Numbered from the stretch's first letter, positions 32,951 to 42,218 are shown. The stretch: DNA of 56,070 nucleotides from an uncultured Clostridia bacterium (GCA_927362715.1 CAKMIX010000018.1:1-56070); one strand, 5' to 3'. The notes: a model not told the origin generated them from the letters alone. Numbers and translations: made by a program.

Positions 32951-33451
32951 ATGGATTGTGCTTGTCAGGCCCAAAAAAGCGATCTCTCGCTTTTGGACGG
33001 CGTTTTGGATACATACGCCGATGTCCCCGGGAGCCTCATCACGATTTTGCAGCACGCGCAGGAGATCTACGGCTATCTGCCGCAGGATGTGATTCGGTAT
33101 ATCTCGGAGCGCACGGGTGTAAAGCCCGCCAAGATCATGGGCGTCGCTACATTTTATACGCAGTTCCGCCTGCAGCCGGTCGGGAAATACCTGATCATGC
33201 TTTGCAAGGGGACGGCGTGCCATGTCAACGGGTCGGACGGGATCGAAAAAACGATCACGGAAACACTCGGCATAAAGGACGGCGAGACCACTGCAGACGG
33301 GCTGTTTACGCTTAAAAACGTTGCGTGTTTGGGGTGCTGCAGCCTGTCGCCCGTGATGATGATCAACGATGAGACTTACGGCAGGCTCACACCGGATAAG
33401 ACGAAGAAAATTTTGGCGGATCTTGCCGCCGCGGCAAAGGAGGGCGCTTGA
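32951..33451 (+). CDS. nuoE: NuoE-like [2Fe-2S] subunit of an Fe-S flavin complex
   Basis: 166 residues. A helical N-terminal part (LLDGVLDTYADVPGSLITIL, GYLPQDVIRYISERTG) is followed by a thioredoxin-like fold with four cluster cysteines, CKGTAC and CLGCC. GGAGG eight bases before the ATG at 32951 fixes the start. This subunit passes electrons beside the NuoF-like subunit in NADH-linked hydrogenases, formate dehydrogenases and Stn-type transhydrogenases. The next gene starts two bases after the stop. Confidence 0.93.
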   Translation: MDCACQAQKSDLSLLDGVLDTYADVPGSLITILQHAQEIYGYLPQDVIRYISERTGVKPAKIMGVATFYTQFRLQPVGKYLIMLCKGTACHVNGSDGIEKTITETLGIKDGETTADGLFTLKNVACLGCCSLSPVMMINDETYGRLTPDKTKKILADLAAAAKEGA

Positions 33452-33452
33452 T

Positions 33453-35204
33453 ATGATGAAGATCGTTGTGGGCGCAGGCTCCTGCGGCATTGCCGCAGGC
33501 GCGCAGAAGGTCTATGACGCGCTGGAAAGCCTTTTGCCCGAAAACGCGGCGCTGTCCGTTACGGGCTGCAACGGCATGTGCTTTGCCGAGCCGATCGTGG
33601 ATCTGTATGATGAAAACGGTGCGCTTACGCGCCTTACGCGCGTCGGCGAAGCGGATGCGCCCCGCATTGCCGAAGCGGTAAAAAACAATGACCTTGCGGC
33701 GATCGCGGATCTGAAGATCTCCGATGATGATGCGCAGTTTTTAGAGAAGCAGACGCGCATCGCTCTGCGCCACTGCGGCGTGATCAATCCCGAAAGCATC
33801 GAAGAATATGAAAACGCGGGCGGCTACACGGCTATCCGCCGCGCGCTTTTCGATATGACGCCTGAAACGGTCATTGAGGAGATCAAGACCTCGGGACTTG
33901 CCGGGCGCGGCGGCGCGGGCTTCCCGACATGGTTCAAATGGAATGCCGCGCGCAATGCCGAGGGTGAGGAAAAATACCTCATCTGCAACGCCGACGAGGG
34001 CGACCCCGGCGCATTTATGGACAGGGCCGTCATTGAGGGCGACCCGCACGGGCTCATAGAAGGGATGCTCATCGGCGCATATGCCATCGGCGCCAAAGAG
34101 GCGATCGTGTACGTCCGCGCGGAATATCCGCTTGCGATCCGGCGCCTTACGCGCGCGATCAAACAGGCGGAAGAAAAAGGCTATCTCGGCGACAATATCT
34201 TCGGCAGCGGTTACAAGTGCACCATGCGCATCAAGGCGGGCGCAGGCGCGTTCGTCTGCGGCGAGGAGACCGCGCTGATCGAGTCCTTGGAGGGCAGCCG
34301 CGGCATGCCGCGCTTAAAGCCGCCTTTCCCCGCCGAAGCAGGGTATTGGCACAAGCCTTCAAATATCAACAATGTCGAGACTTTTGCAAATGTCCCGTGG
34401 ATCCTCGAAAACGGCGGTGAAGCCTTTGCCGCCATGGGTACCGAGGGCAGCAAGGGCACGAAAGTTTTCGCCTTGACAGGTAAGATCCGCCGCGGCGGGC
34501 TTGTCGAGATCCCTATGGGCAAAACGCTGCGCGATGTGATCTTTGACATCGGCGGCGGCATCCGCGACGGCAAACGCTTTAAGGCGGTCCAGATGGGCGG
34601 CCCGTCGGGCGGGTGTATCCCCGAAAGCCTTTTGGATACCGTTATCGACTACAAGGCGCTGGGCGCCACGGGCGCGATCATGGGCTCCGGCGGCATGGTC
34701 GTTATGGACGAGAGCACCTGCATGGTCGGTATGGCGAAATTCTTCCTTGATTTCACGGCAAAAGAGTCCTGCGGCAAGTGTGTGCACTGCCGGCTCGGCA
34801 CCAAGCGGATGCTCGAAGTCCTTACCCGCATCACCGAAGGGTCGGGGCGGGAAGGCGACATCGAGCTTTTGGAGGAGCTTTGTGCCGGCATCAAGGACGG
34901 CGCGCTGTGCGGCTTGGGGCAGACTGCGCCCAACCCCGTGCTCACGACCATCCGCTATTTCCGCGATGAATTTGAAGCGCACATCCGCGACAAACGCTGT
35001 CCTGCCGGCGAGTGCGCAGCGCTCACGACCTATTCCATTAACCCCGAAAAGTGTATCGGCTGCACCAAATGTGCGCGCGGCTGCCCGGTCGGGGCGATCA
35101 CGGGTACGGTCAAGCATCCGCACCAAATTGACGCGGCGCTGTGTATCAAGTGCGGCAAATGTGTCGAGAACTGCAACTTCGGCGCAGTGGAGGTAAACGC
35201 ATGA
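33453..35204 (+). CDS. nuoF: NuoF-like NADH/FMN subunit with ferredoxin tail
   Basis: 583 residues. A thioredoxin-like [2Fe-2S] domain (1-90, with GSCGIAAGA and TGCNGMCF) leads into the FMN/NADH domain (GLAGRGGAGFPT, NADEGDPGAFMDR, GAGAFVCGEETAL), the SLBB region and the N3-type cluster (ESCGKCVHCRLGTKRM). Two [4Fe-4S] motifs end the protein (CIGCTKCARGCP and CIKCGKCVENC). This is the HydB/HndC/StnB layout. AAGGAGG precedes the ATG. The stop overlaps the next start (ATGA). Confidence 0.94.
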   Translation: MMKIVVGAGSCGIAAGAQKVYDALESLLPENAALSVTGCNGMCFAEPIVDLYDENGALTRLTRVGEADAPRIAEAVKNNDLAAIADLKISDDDAQFLEKQTRIALRHCGVINPESIEEYENAGGYTAIRRALFDMTPETVIEEIKTSGLAGRGGAGFPTWFKWNAARNAEGEEKYLICNADEGDPGAFMDRAVIEGDPHGLIEGMLIGAYAIGAKEAIVYVRAEYPLAIRRLTRAIKQAEEKGYLGDNIFGSGYKCTMRIKAGAGAFVCGEETALIESLEGSRGMPRLKPPFPAEAGYWHKPSNINNVETFANVPWILENGGEAFAAMGTEGSKGTKVFALTGKIRRGGLVEIPMGKTLRDVIFDIGGGIRDGKRFKAVQMGGPSGGCIPESLLDTVIDYKALGATGAIMGSGGMVVMDESTCMVGMAKFFLDFTAKESCGKCVHCRLGTKRMLEVLTRITEGSGREGDIELLEELCAGIKDGALCGLGQTAPNPVLTTIRYFRDEFEAHIRDKRCPAGECAALTTYSINPEKCIGCTKCARGCPVGAITGTVKHPHQIDAALCIKCGKCVENCNFGAVEVNA

Positions 35205-38029
35205 GTTTGATTCAAATTACCATAGATAACCAGCCGTTGCAGGTGGAGGCGGGCACAACGCTGCTCGCCGCCGCCACGGCAAACGGATTGAAAATACCGA
35301 ACCTCTGCTTTGACGGCAGGGTGGAATTGTACGGCGCATGCGGGCTGTGCGTTGTCGAGGTGGAGGGTACGCCCAAATTGCAGCGCGCCTGCTCGACCAA
35401 AGTACGCGACGGCATGGTCGTGCATACCGACACCGAGCGCGTTGTGCGCGCACGCAAAATGGCGCTGGAGCTGCTTTTGTCCGACCACGACGGCGACTGC
35501 AAAGCGCCCTGCACCAAGGCGTGCCCGGCGGGCACGGACTGCCAGGGGTATGTGGGGCTCATTGCCAACGGCGAATACACCGAGGCGACGCGCCTTATCA
35601 AAGAAAAGATCCCGTTGCCCTCGTCCATCGGGCGCGTTTGCCCGCACCCCTGTGAAAAGGAGTGCCGCCGCCGCTTTGTGGATGAGCCGGTCTCCATCGC
35701 GGCCCTCAAAGCCTTCGCCTCCGATATGGATATGGCAAGTAGCACGCCGTTTGTTCCTTTTGTCGAACCCGACACGGGTAAGCGCGTCGCCGTGGTCGGC
35801 GGCGGCCCCGGCGGGCTTACTGCGGCCTATTTCCTGCGCCGTCAGGGGCATGCCGTTACCGTTTTGGACGCGATGCCGAAAATGGGCGGGATGCTGCGCT
35901 ACGGCATCCCCGAATACCGTCTGCCCAAAGCCCTCTTAGACCGGGAGATCGCGCAGATCGCCGCGCTCGGCGTGAAAATGCAAAATAACGTCCGTGTCGG
36001 CGAACAAGTGACGCTCCAAGATCTGCAAAACGAATATGATGCCGTGGTGCTCGCGGCGGGCGCATGGCGCTCAAGTGAGATGCGCGTGCCCGGCGAGGAT
36101 GCCTCCCGTGTGGTGGGCGGCATTGACTTCCTGCGTACGGTGGCGCTCGGCGAGCCGATGGAGATCGGCGACTGCGTGGCGGTTGTCGGCGGCGGCAACA
36201 CCGCTATGGACGCCTGCCGCACGGCGGTGCGCCTGGGCGCAAAGCACGTCTCCGTACTCTATCGCCGTTCGCGTGAGGAGATGCCGGCGGAGGATATTGA
36301 GATCCGCGAAGCGACCGAAGAGGGCGTGGAATTCCGTTTCCTGACGACGCCGGTCGAATTTAAAGACTGCGGCGATACGGTGCAGGCGACCTTGCAGAAA
36401 ATGCAGCTCGGCGCACCGGATATAAGCGGCAGACGCCGCCCCGAACCGATTGAAGGCGCGGTAGAAACCGCAGAATTTGATACGGTCATTATGGCGATCG
36501 GGCAGCAGCCCGACCTTGCGGGCTTCGAGGCGGTCGAGGCGACCAAACGCAACACCATCGCCGCCGATGAAGAAACCTTCCGCACCTCCCTGCCCAAAGT
36601 CTTCGCGGTGGGCGACATGACCAACCGCGGCGCATCCATTGCCGTTGCCGCCATCGGCGAAGCGCAGAAAGCCGCGCTTGTGATCGACCGATTCTTAAAC
36701 GGCGAGGAAGCGCGTTATAAAAAGCCGTTTTTGGTGGAACGCACGCTGCCCGTGGAATTTTTTGAAAAATTTCCCAAGGCGCCGCGCGTGGAAATGCCTG
36801 TGCGCCCGGCAAACGAACGTAAGACCGACTTCGGCGAGGTCGCACTCGGGCTTTCCGAGGCGGCGGCGAAGCAAGAAGCCACGCGCTGCCTCGAATGCGG
36901 CTGTCACGATTATTTTGAGTGCAAGCTGATCGAATACGCCAACGAATATGACGTGAAGCCCGAACGCTTCGCGGGCGAAAAGCACCATCGCAACGAGGAG
37001 AATCTCAATTCCCTCATCGCGCGCAACACCGACAAATGCATTTTGTGCGGGCTTTGCGTGCGTGTGTGCGACGAGGTCATGGGTAAAACCAATTTAGGGC
37101 TTCTGGGACGCGGCTTTGATACCGTCGTCAGCCCCGAATTTTCTCTGCCGCTGGAAGAAAGCAGCTGTATGTTCTGCGGGCAGTGCGTCACCGTCTGCCC
37201 GACCGGCGCGCTTCGCGAAAAACAGCCTGTTGCAAAGCGCGTGCCCGTAAAAGAGAACAGCGTGAAATCCGTCTGCAATTTCTGTGCGGCGCTGTGCGAG
37301 ACGGATGTGCGGTATCTCGGTAAGACCGTGATGCGTTCGCTGCCCGTAGGGGAAAAAGGACTTTTGTGCAAGGGCGGGCGCTTCGGCATTTTGGCGGCGA
37401 ACACGCAAATGCCGCCCGCGACAGAAGAACAGCTCGCCGCTCTGTGCGAAAAGATCGCTTCTTACGGCGAAAGCGTGGCGGTCGTGCTCGGCCCTATGGC
37501 AACGCTCGAGGAAGCGGCGTTTGCCAAAGCGCATTTCCCGGCGGTTTATGCCGATGTGACGGAGCAAAGTGCGAGCTTTGCAGGGCTTCAAATGCTCGGC
37601 ATCCCATCCGTTGCCGAATATAAGGGTGAAGCGGCGGCGATTTTGCTGGACTGCAAAAAACCGTCTGCCGTGACGGCGGAATATACCCTCGCGCTTTCCA
37701 ACGCCTATACGGAAACCGCGACCGAACAGCTCTTCACCGCGCCCTTTACGGCACAGGAAGGTACGTATCTGCGCGCCGACGGCACGCGCGCTGTGCAGCG
37801 TGCGGCATTCACTTCGGCACTCCCGACTGCTCTTGCGGCGCTCGCCGCACTTTGCGGCGCACCCGTGCCGGAGGAAAAAACGCTTATACAGGCGCTTGAA
37901 GCGCAGTACCCGACGCTTGCAAATGCAAAAGAATGTGGTACAATCGCAAAAGAAGTGATCCGCGGCGGCGGGCAGTATAACTGGAACGACAATGCGCCGG
38001 TGATCGCCGACTTCTGCGAGAACTTCTGA
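35201..38029 (+). CDS. Ferredoxin-GltD-type NAD(P)H fusion subunit, Stn/Nfn-like
   Basis: 942 residues with a rare order of domains. First a [2Fe-2S] domain (about 1-80, YGACGLCVVEVEG), then a GltD/NfnB-like Fe-S and FAD/NADPH part (CKAPCTKACPAGTDC; VAVVGGGPGGLTAAYF; VAVVGGGNTAMDACR; VFAVGDMTNRG), then CLECGC, two ferredoxin clusters (CILCGLCVRVCDE and CMFCGQCVTVCPT), and a formate dehydrogenase-like Fe4S4 domain (CNFCAALC...GLLCKGGRFG) with a short remnant beyond it. No molybdopterin or H-cluster catalytic part follows. With the two genes upstream it matches the Stn type of electron-bifurcating transhydrogenase (NADH, ferredoxin, NADP+). Confidence 0.85.
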   Translation: MSLIQITIDNQPLQVEAGTTLLAAATANGLKIPNLCFDGRVELYGACGLCVVEVEGTPKLQRACSTKVRDGMVVHTDTERVVRARKMALELLLSDHDGDCKAPCTKACPAGTDCQGYVGLIANGEYTEATRLIKEKIPLPSSIGRVCPHPCEKECRRRFVDEPVSIAALKAFASDMDMASSTPFVPFVEPDTGKRVAVVGGGPGGLTAAYFLRRQGHAVTVLDAMPKMGGMLRYGIPEYRLPKALLDREIAQIAALGVKMQNNVRVGEQVTLQDLQNEYDAVVLAAGAWRSSEMRVPGEDASRVVGGIDFLRTVALGEPMEIGDCVAVVGGGNTAMDACRTAVRLGAKHVSVLYRRSREEMPAEDIEIREATEEGVEFRFLTTPVEFKDCGDTVQATLQKMQLGAPDISGRRRPEPIEGAVETAEFDTVIMAIGQQPDLAGFEAVEATKRNTIAADEETFRTSLPKVFAVGDMTNRGASIAVAAIGEAQKAALVIDRFLNGEEARYKKPFLVERTLPVEFFEKFPKAPRVEMPVRPANERKTDFGEVALGLSEAAAKQEATRCLECGCHDYFECKLIEYANEYDVKPERFAGEKHHRNEENLNSLIARNTDKCILCGLCVRVCDEVMGKTNLGLLGRGFDTVVSPEFSLPLEESSCMFCGQCVTVCPTGALREKQPVAKRVPVKENSVKSVCNFCAALCETDVRYLGKTVMRSLPVGEKGLLCKGGRFGILAANTQMPPATEEQLAALCEKIASYGESVAVVLGPMATLEEAAFAKAHFPAVYADVTEQSASFAGLQMLGIPSVAEYKGEAAAILLDCKKPSAVTAEYTLALSNAYTETATEQLFTAPFTAQEGTYLRADGTRAVQRAAFTSALPTALAALAALCGAPVPEEKTLIQALEAQYPTLANAKECGTIAKEVIRGGGQYNWNDNAPVIADFCENF
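37917..37944 (+). promoter_or_regulatory. Possible promoter for the riboswitch transcript
   Basis: TTGCAA, a 16-base spacer and TACAAT preceded by TGG, inside the end of the upstream gene. Transcription would begin near 37951, about 100 bases before the riboswitch. Confidence 0.5.
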
Positions 38030-38049
38030 TCTAAAATTTCAAATTCGGC

Positions 38050-38224
38050 TTACAGGTGCTTCGCGGCGTTAAAAACGCTTGGGCGAAGTGAAAAGGGAAC
38101 ACGGTGTAAATCCGTGACAGCCCCCGCTACTGTAAACGGTATGGTGCTGCCATTTGCCACTGAAGCAAACGCTTTGGGAAGGCGGCGGCGTCTCAAGCCG
38201 TAAGCCAGGAGACCTGCCTGTAAG
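38050..38224 (+). promoter_or_regulatory. Cobalamin riboswitch
   Basis: The conserved core is almost textbook: AGGTGC, GGGAACACGGTG, AAATCCGTGACAGCCCCCGC, ACTGTAA, GCCACTG, TTGGGAAGGC and the closing AAGCCAGGAGACCTGCC. It is followed by a terminator at 38306. In studied cases, binding of adenosyl- or other cobalamins lowers downstream expression. It governs the two secreted proteins at 38400 and 39523. Confidence 0.97.
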
Positions 38225-38305
38225 CTAAGGCAAAATTCTTTCGGTGGGAGAGAAGTATGCGAATATAACGGCAAAGGCGCGCAGCGTCTTCCTTTTGTTC
38301 GCATC

Positions 38306-38335
38306 AAGCGGGGCTCTCACGAGCCCCGCTTTTTT
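38306..38335 (+). terminator. Expression-platform terminator of the riboswitch
   Basis: AAGCGGGGCTC, a four-base loop and GAGCCCCGCTT, followed by TTTTT. It lies 65 bases before the first controlled gene and is the likely off-switch. Confidence 0.85.
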
Positions 38336-38399
38336 GCGGAAAGGAGGGAAGCAGCACCAAAATTTACGCTTCTGACAAAAACGAAAGGAAGATAACGCC

Positions 38400-39530
38400 A
38401 TGAAAAAAACAATCTCGATCCTTTTGTCCGTTCTCCTTGTGTGCGCGTTACTCACGACGACCGTGTTTGCCGCGCCGGCCGATCCGCAGCAGACGCTCAC
38501 TGCGTGGCTGCAAAATGCGGACAATACGCAGTTCGATTATACGGACACAAGCTACCCCGACAGCCTTGTGGACTGGACGGCTTTCACGCTCGCGCAGTCG
38601 GGCGCCGCGCCCGACGCAGCATATGCCGATTATATCGATGAGGTCGTCAAGAACAGCTTTGATTCGCTTTATCCGAGCGACCTTGCACGCATCGTGTTGA
38701 GTACGACCGCCTGTGGGCTTGACGCGCGTGTGATCGGCGGGCACGACCTGCTCGCGGCGCTCGGCGCGGTGGATTATACGTCGCAGGTTTATTTGAGCAG
38801 CCTTGCGTTCCCGCTGCTTGCGATGGATTTCAGCACGTCATTCAATTTTCCTGACAGTACAAAGCAGAGCATTATAAACACGCTTCTCGCCGCGCAGCAG
38901 GCGGACGGTGGGTTCCCCTATTGCAGCGTAGATGAAGGCTGGGGGATCTCTTCCGACTGCGACACGACCGCCATGGCAGTGCAGGCGCTCGCACCGTATT
39001 ATGAAACGGACGAAACCGTGCGCGAGGCGGTGGACAAAGCGCTCGTATATCTTAAAGCACAGCAGTTTGATACCGGCGCGTTCGGAAGCCCCGTATTCGG
39101 CACCCAAAGCGGCGAGAGCACCGCGCAGGTGATTTTGGCACTGTGTGCGCTCGGGCTCGACCCGACCGCCGAAGAATACTGCAAAAACGGCGTATCGCCT
39201 GTGGCGGCGCTGGAAAGCTTTATTTCCGAAAACGGCGGCGGCTTGAATTACGCCAACACCGAAGACCCCTTGACGACCTATCAGCTTTTGCAGGCGTATG
39301 AGGCCTATGCGCGCTTCCAAAACGGTGAACCGACCTTGTTCACCTATACGGCGCGCCCTTCCGAGCCCGCAACAGAGCCGGCGACCGATACGACTGCGCC
39401 GGGAACCGAATCCGAACCGCCCGCCGAAACGGCGGAGATCCCGAATACGGGCGCTGCTGTTCCCGCAACTGCTGCTTTGGCGCTGCTTGCCGCCGCAGCC
39501 GTGCTGACGATGCAAAAGAAACATGCGTAA
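38400..39530 (+). CDS. Secreted alpha/alpha-toroid protein, intrinsic factor alpha-domain-like
   Basis: 376 residues. A signal peptide (MKKTISILLSVLLVCALLTT, cut near VFA-AP) leads to about 270 residues of prenyltransferase/terpene cyclase-type repeats (WTAFTLAQSGA, LLAAQQADGGFPY, DTTAMAVQALAPY, ALVYLKAQQFDTGAF, STAQVILALCALG, TTYQLLQAYEAYARF). A Thr/Pro/Glu linker precedes a sortase-type signal IPNTG with a hydrophobic stretch and KK tail. The fold is that of the alpha domain of transcobalamin and intrinsic factor. Control by a B12 riboswitch supports surface capture of corrinoids. B12 binding is inferred. Confidence 0.8.
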   Translation: MKKTISILLSVLLVCALLTTTVFAAPADPQQTLTAWLQNADNTQFDYTDTSYPDSLVDWTAFTLAQSGAAPDAAYADYIDEVVKNSFDSLYPSDLARIVLSTTACGLDARVIGGHDLLAALGAVDYTSQVYLSSLAFPLLAMDFSTSFNFPDSTKQSIINTLLAAQQADGGFPYCSVDEGWGISSDCDTTAMAVQALAPYYETDETVREAVDKALVYLKAQQFDTGAFGSPVFGTQSGESTAQVILALCALGLDPTAEEYCKNGVSPVAALESFISENGGGLNYANTEDPLTTYQLLQAYEAYARFQNGEPTLFTYTARPSEPATEPATDTTAPGTESEPPAETAEIPNTGAAVPATAALALLAAAAVLTMQKKHA

Positions 39531-40245
39531 CGCGATGAGAAAACAACGCATTTTGCGCGGGTTTACCGCCATGCTCGCCTGTGCGCTTTTGTTGAGCGCC
39601 TGCGGCAAGGCGGAGAATGCCGCTGTCCCGACGACCGCAGCCGGGCAAACGGTAACGGACGCGGAAACGCAGACCACTGCCGTCGGCGTGACCGAAGCAC
39701 AGGATGGGCAGACGCAGGCAGCCGAAACGGGTGATGCGCAGGGAGCGCCGAGCAGTGCACAGGATAACGGCTCGGCGCAAAACGGCGCGGGCAACGCAAA
39801 TACAGCCGTCCCGACAACGGCAGCCGCAGCCGTGCAGCAGCCCGCAGAACCCGCTGCCGATACCGTTACCTTAACGGTCAGCTTTCAAACGGCGGTGGAT
39901 TACGGGATCTTGAACGACCCCGCTTTTGCAGGCGTTCTGCCCGCAAACGGGTATTTCCTGCAAAATGCCGCCGTTGAGATCGAAGCAGGGGAGTCTGCCT
40001 TAGACGTGCTCAAACGCACGCTGCGGGCAAATCATATCGTGTATTCGATTGCTTCGTCGAGCGGCTATGTGCGCAGCATCGGCGGCCTTGCGGAACGAGA
40101 CTGCGGTGCGCAGAGCGGTTGGCTTTACCGCATCAACGGCGAATTCATGAACTATTCAAGTAAATACTGCAAGCTGCAAGCGGGCGATGTTCTGGAATTC
40201 CTATATACCTGCTCGCCCGGCGATGTGGGGAACATCCCATTTTAA
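39523..40245 (+). CDS. DUF4430 lipoprotein, transcobalamin beta-domain-like
   Basis: 240 residues from the ATG at 39523, overlapping the upstream gene by eight bases (39535 is another choice). A lipoprotein signal ends in LLLSAC, so the mature protein should be lipid-anchored. A long Thr/Ala/Gln-rich linker (about 25-115) precedes a DUF4430 domain: VEIEAGESALDVLKRTLRAN, YVRSIGGLAERDCG, SGWLYRINGEFMNYSSKY and GDVLEFLYT. DUF4430 resembles the C-terminal beta domain of transcobalamin. Together with the upstream gene it makes a two-chain version of that binder. Confidence 0.82.
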   Translation: MRNAMRKQRILRGFTAMLACALLLSACGKAENAAVPTTAAGQTVTDAETQTTAVGVTEAQDGQTQAAETGDAQGAPSSAQDNGSAQNGAGNANTAVPTTAAAAVQQPAEPAADTVTLTVSFQTAVDYGILNDPAFAGVLPANGYFLQNAAVEIEAGESALDVLKRTLRANHIVYSIASSSGYVRSIGGLAERDCGAQSGWLYRINGEFMNYSSKYCKLQAGDVLEFLYTCSPGDVGNIPF

Positions 40246-40252
40246 CCATATA

Positions 40253-40282
40253 AAAAGCGCACCGGCACGGGTGCGCTTTTTT
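40253..40282 (+). terminator. Terminator after the DUF4430 gene
   Basis: AAAGCGCACC with GGTGCGCTTT around a short loop, then TTTTT. Confidence 0.85.
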
Positions 40283-40370
40283 AGCCTGCCGCACAACTCG
40301 ACATTTTCGACCGGATTGTTAACAAACTGTAAATTCCGATGTCTGCAATATGAAAAAATATCCGTTTTCC

Positions 40371-40399
40371 TTGTTCTTCGCGGCAAGTTGTGCTATGAT
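40371..40399 (+). promoter_or_regulatory. Promoter of metF
   Basis: TTGTTC, a 17-base spacer and TATGAT preceded by TGC. Confidence 0.7.
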
Positions 40400-40462
40400 A
40401 CATGGTGCAAATGATGGATTTTCGGCGTTTTTGCGAGGAAAACGCAGTTTGGACGGTAACGT

Positions 40463-41323
40463 ATGGATCTGATGGAAAAATTTCGCAGCAAACAGCTTGT
40501 CGTTTCGTTTGAGGTGTTCCCGCCGAAAAACGACGCGGCGTACGCGCCGGTCGAAGCGGCAGTGGATGCACTTGCTTCTTTTTCACCGGACTTTATCAGC
40601 GTGACCTACGGCGCAGGCGGCGGTACCTCCGTCAACACGCCGAAGATCGCGGCGCATATCGAAAACGATCTGCACATCCCCGCCATGGCGCATCTGACCT
40701 GTGCCTCCAGCGACAAACAGACCGTACACAATGTCCTCCAAGATCTTAAGACCCGCGGCGTGCGCAATGTTTTGGCGCTGCGCGGAGATCTGCCGGAAAA
40801 TTTTGTGCCGGACGACGACCATTACCGCTACGCTTCCGAACTCGTTAAGGCAGTGCGCGAATTCGGCGGTTTTACCGTCGGCGCTGCGTGCTACCCGGAA
40901 GGGCATGTGGAGGCTGCAAGCCCCGAGCAAGACCTTGAAAACCTCAAGCGCAAGGTAGACTGCGGCGTGGACTTCCTCGTAACGCAGATGTTTTTTGACA
41001 ATTCCGTGCTGTACAGTTTCCTGTACCGCGCGCTGAAGAAGGGGATCGATATTCCCGTGTGTGCGGGGATCATGCCCGTGATGAATCCCAAGCAGATCGC
41101 ACGTTCCTGCAAGCTGTCGGGCACTACGCTGCCCGCACGGCTGAAAACAGTCGTCGATAAATTCGCTGATGATCCCAAGGCGATGCAGCAGGCGGGCATA
41201 GCCTATGCCACCGAGCAGATCATTGAGCTTGTCGCCAACGGCGTTTCAGGCATCCATATTTATACCATGAACCGACCCGAAGTCGCGGGCGCGATCATGC
41301 GCAATCTCTCGTCCATCCTGTAA
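40463..41323 (+). CDS. metF: Methylenetetrahydrofolate reductase
   Basis: 286 residues of the MetF TIM-barrel flavoprotein family: VVSFEVFPPKND, FISVTYGAGGGT, HLTCASSDKQTV, NVLALRGDLPE, FLVTQMFFDNSVLY and AGIMPVMN. It makes 5-methyl-THF, the methyl donor for methionine synthase (a B12 enzyme in its MetH form). No metH is in the window. It is directly followed by a DUF5685 gene. Confidence 0.95.
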   Translation: MDLMEKFRSKQLVVSFEVFPPKNDAAYAPVEAAVDALASFSPDFISVTYGAGGGTSVNTPKIAAHIENDLHIPAMAHLTCASSDKQTVHNVLQDLKTRGVRNVLALRGDLPENFVPDDDHYRYASELVKAVREFGGFTVGAACYPEGHVEAASPEQDLENLKRKVDCGVDFLVTQMFFDNSVLYSFLYRALKKGIDIPVCAGIMPVMNPKQIARSCKLSGTTLPARLKTVVDKFADDPKAMQQAGIAYATEQIIELVANGVSGIHIYTMNRPEVAGAIMRNLSSIL

Positions 41324-41336
41324 GGGAGGGAGCAGC

Positions 41337-42218
41337 TTGTTCGGGTATGTGCGCATCTTTAAACCGGAGCTTAAAGTGCGTGAATATGAGGAGTACAAGG
41401 CGGTATACTGTACGCTTTGCAAAACGCTCGGTAAGGAATATGGGCTTGTGTCCCGTCTGCTTTTGAGCTACGATGCAACATTTTATATTTTGCTTCGCGA
41501 TTGTGCGGCGGATGGTACACCACAGTATAAAAAGGGACGTTGTCCGTTCAATCCTGCGAAGGTGTGCAACTATCAGACAGACTGCCCGGAAAGCTACCGC
41601 GCCGCTGCGGCGCTGACGGTGATTCTTGCGTATCACAAGGCGCGGGATAATCGCCGCGATTCCAAGGGCTTCAAAAAGGCGGCTGCCGCCTTGGCTTGTG
41701 CCTTTTTGCGGGCAAGCTATAAAAAAGCGGCAAAGCGTTATCCGCATTTTGCAGAGATCGCCGCAGCTTCCATGGAAAAACAGCAAGTTCTTGAAGCGGC
41801 GCAGTGCGACAGTGCCGACCGTGCCGCCGATCCGAGCGCTTCGGCGCTCGCCGCGCTTTGTACGGCGCATATGCCGGAGGGTGAGCAGCGCCGCGTGACG
41901 GAGCGCATTGCCTACTGCGTCGGGCGTTGGGTATATCTGATGGATGCTTACGACGACATGGAAAAAGATTTAAAAAACGGCGGCTACAACCCGTTTTTGC
42001 TGCAATACGGTGTGACTTCTTCTGAAAAATTGCGGCAAGATGATGTGCAGCAGGGCGTGCTTCGTTCGCTGTACATGACCGAAAACGAAGCCGCTACGAC
42101 TCTGGCGCTGCTCTCAGGCGGTGTGCGGCGCTCGATCCTGGAAAATATTTTATGTGACGGCTTAAACGCGAAAACCGCCGAGATTCGGGAAAAATATCAG
42201 GACACACACGCGAAATGA
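41337..42218 (+). CDS. DUF5685 family protein
   Basis: 293 residues starting at TTG with GGGAGG upstream. Family-like features are the start FGYVRIFKPELKVREYEEY, Cys pairs in YCTLCKTLG and RCPFNPAKVC, and the helical region with WVYLMDAYDDMEKDLKNGGYNPF. The DDxxxD-like sequence recalls the metal site of helical isoprenoid enzymes, but a catalytic role is not shown. It lies 13 bases after metF and is followed by a J-domain gene, as in related Clostridia. Confidence 0.75.
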   Translation: MFGYVRIFKPELKVREYEEYKAVYCTLCKTLGKEYGLVSRLLLSYDATFYILLRDCAADGTPQYKKGRCPFNPAKVCNYQTDCPESYRAAAALTVILAYHKARDNRRDSKGFKKAAAALACAFLRASYKKAAKRYPHFAEIAAASMEKQQVLEAAQCDSADRAADPSASALAALCTAHMPEGEQRRVTERIAYCVGRWVYLMDAYDDMEKDLKNGGYNPFLLQYGVTSSEKLRQDDVQQGVLRSLYMTENEAATTLALLSGGVRRSILENILCDGLNAKTAEIREKYQDTHAK

